From: SVEL01 sp045125245
GTDB taxonomy: Bacteria > Bacillota > Clostridia > Lachnospirales > Lachnospiraceae
Length of the DNA stretch: 5,547 nucleotides
Assembly (NCBI GenBank): GCA_045125245.1
Contig: JBGVNF010000098.1
Coordinates: 1 to 5,547 of the forward strand
Reading direction: 5' to 3'
The notes beneath the pieces are model-generated. The model was not told where the DNA came from. It did not search any database and was given only the letters and a program-made list of their open reading frames with translations. Position numbers and translations under genes: made by a program. The stretch's first letter is position 1. The number at the start of each line of letters is the position of its first letter. Below are positions 5,292-5,547 of the stretch, piece by piece.

Positions 5292-5484
5292 AAAATTAAT
5301 CCTTTATCAAATATAATATATGCATCAAACATTTTCTCATCAATATCATTTCTAACTATATAATACCTTATCTCTTCTTGCATTTCAAGATTTGTTAATA
5401 AGTAAAGATTGCGTAAATTTACCTTCGGAAATAATAAGACAGATTCCACCTAAGACCTTTGGATAAAATATTAAGTTCAAACAT
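5276..5484 (-). pseudogene. Unrecognised small gene with a frameshift, upstream of the antitoxin
   Basis: The minus-strand ATG at 5484 begins MFELNILSKGLRW and stops at 5419. A second frame, open from 5449 to TAA at 5276, reads plausibly as protein: LFPKVNLRNLYLLTNLEMQ, then EEIRYYIVRNDIDEKMFDAY. Joining the two near 5445-5449 with one added base (for example TGGAA to TGGGAA) would give about 69 residues. Alternatively only the second frame is used, starting at GTG 5449 (57 residues) or ATG 5383 (35 residues), but neither has a clear ribosome binding site. Its end overlaps the antitoxin start by 16 bases, as in a coupled operon. I do not recognise the family. The protein-like character and the overlap support a real former gene; the exact break point is uncertain. 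Confidence 0.45.
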
Positions 5485-5490
5485 CTTTTC

Positions 5491-5547
5491 TTACTCTACA
5501 TCAATTCCTACTTTTTTGCAACACAAATAGCCCATATGGGCAGACTT
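5491..5547 (-). CDS. C-terminal 18 codons of an unrecognised gene entering from the right edge
   Basis: The minus-strand frame is open from the window edge and ends at TAA (5493-5491), 6 bases before the ATG of the next small gene at 5484. The readable tail is KSAHMGYLCCKKVGIDVE. This is too short for assignment, and two other minus-strand frames and one plus-strand frame are also open over much of this stretch. It was chosen because its stop sits right before the next minus-strand start, as in an operon. Confidence 0.3.
   Translation of the reverse strand, partial: KSAHMGYLCCKKVGIDVE

Noticed and set aside
5530..5541. Perfect 12-bp palindrome GCCCATATGGGC near the right edge.
   Set aside because: It lies in a probable coding tail, has no second copy in the window and no promoter context. 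A single short palindrome is not evidence of an operator.
1..5547. Searched by eye for tRNA or rRNA genes, CRISPR arrays, insertion-sequence ends and riboswitches.
   Set aside because: No cloverleaf-like sequence, spaced repeat array, transposase frame or long structured leader was seen. The gene-free gaps are all under about 180 bases.

Overview
The window looks like the chromosome of a low-GC Firmicute, probably a gut clostridium of the Lachnospiraceae type. This is inferred from the AT-rich sequence, the strong AGGAGG-type ribosome binding sites, the short intrinsic terminators and the clostridial style of the M56 protein. The species cannot be named from the sequence alone.

Layout. (1) Positions 1-348 are the last 115 codons of lepA (elongation factor 4), a housekeeping gene closed by a strong terminator at 359-388. 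Everything after it is accessory DNA. (2) Positions about 439-2012 hold an AbiE-type toxin-antitoxin / abortive-infection pair: a winged-helix antitoxin-repressor (GTG start at 491) and a nucleotidyltransferase toxin overlapping it by 17 bases. A promoter with a candidate autoregulatory inverted repeat sits just upstream. (3) Positions about 2116-4742 hold a BlaI/MecI-type repressor and a 729-residue BlaR1-like M56 membrane metalloprotease. Two copies of the dyad TCTAA-N4-TTAGA overlap the promoter and leader. The protease keeps the HExxH zinc site and four membrane segments. In place of the usual penicillin-binding sensor it has two other outer domains joined by Glu/Thr-rich linkers. (4) A bidirectional terminator (4771-4801) separates this operon from convergent genes on the minus strand (4801-5547): an intact 55-residue antitoxin-like gene, a RelE/ParE-type toxin broken by two missing bases, a further frameshifted small gene upstream, and the last 18 codons of a gene entering from the right edge.

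How the parts work together. AbiEi probably represses its own operon and counteracts AbiEii. The BlaI/M56 pair is probably a self-regulated switch: an outer signal activates the protease, the repressor is inactivated, and the two operators are released. No beta-lactamase or other target gene lies in the window, so both the signal and the target are unknown. The minus-strand toxin-antitoxin operon appears to have lost its toxin but kept its antitoxin, unless the three single-base losses are sequencing errors.

The most interesting item is the BlaI/M56 pair with a non-penicillin sensor and a possibly acquired C-terminal domain.
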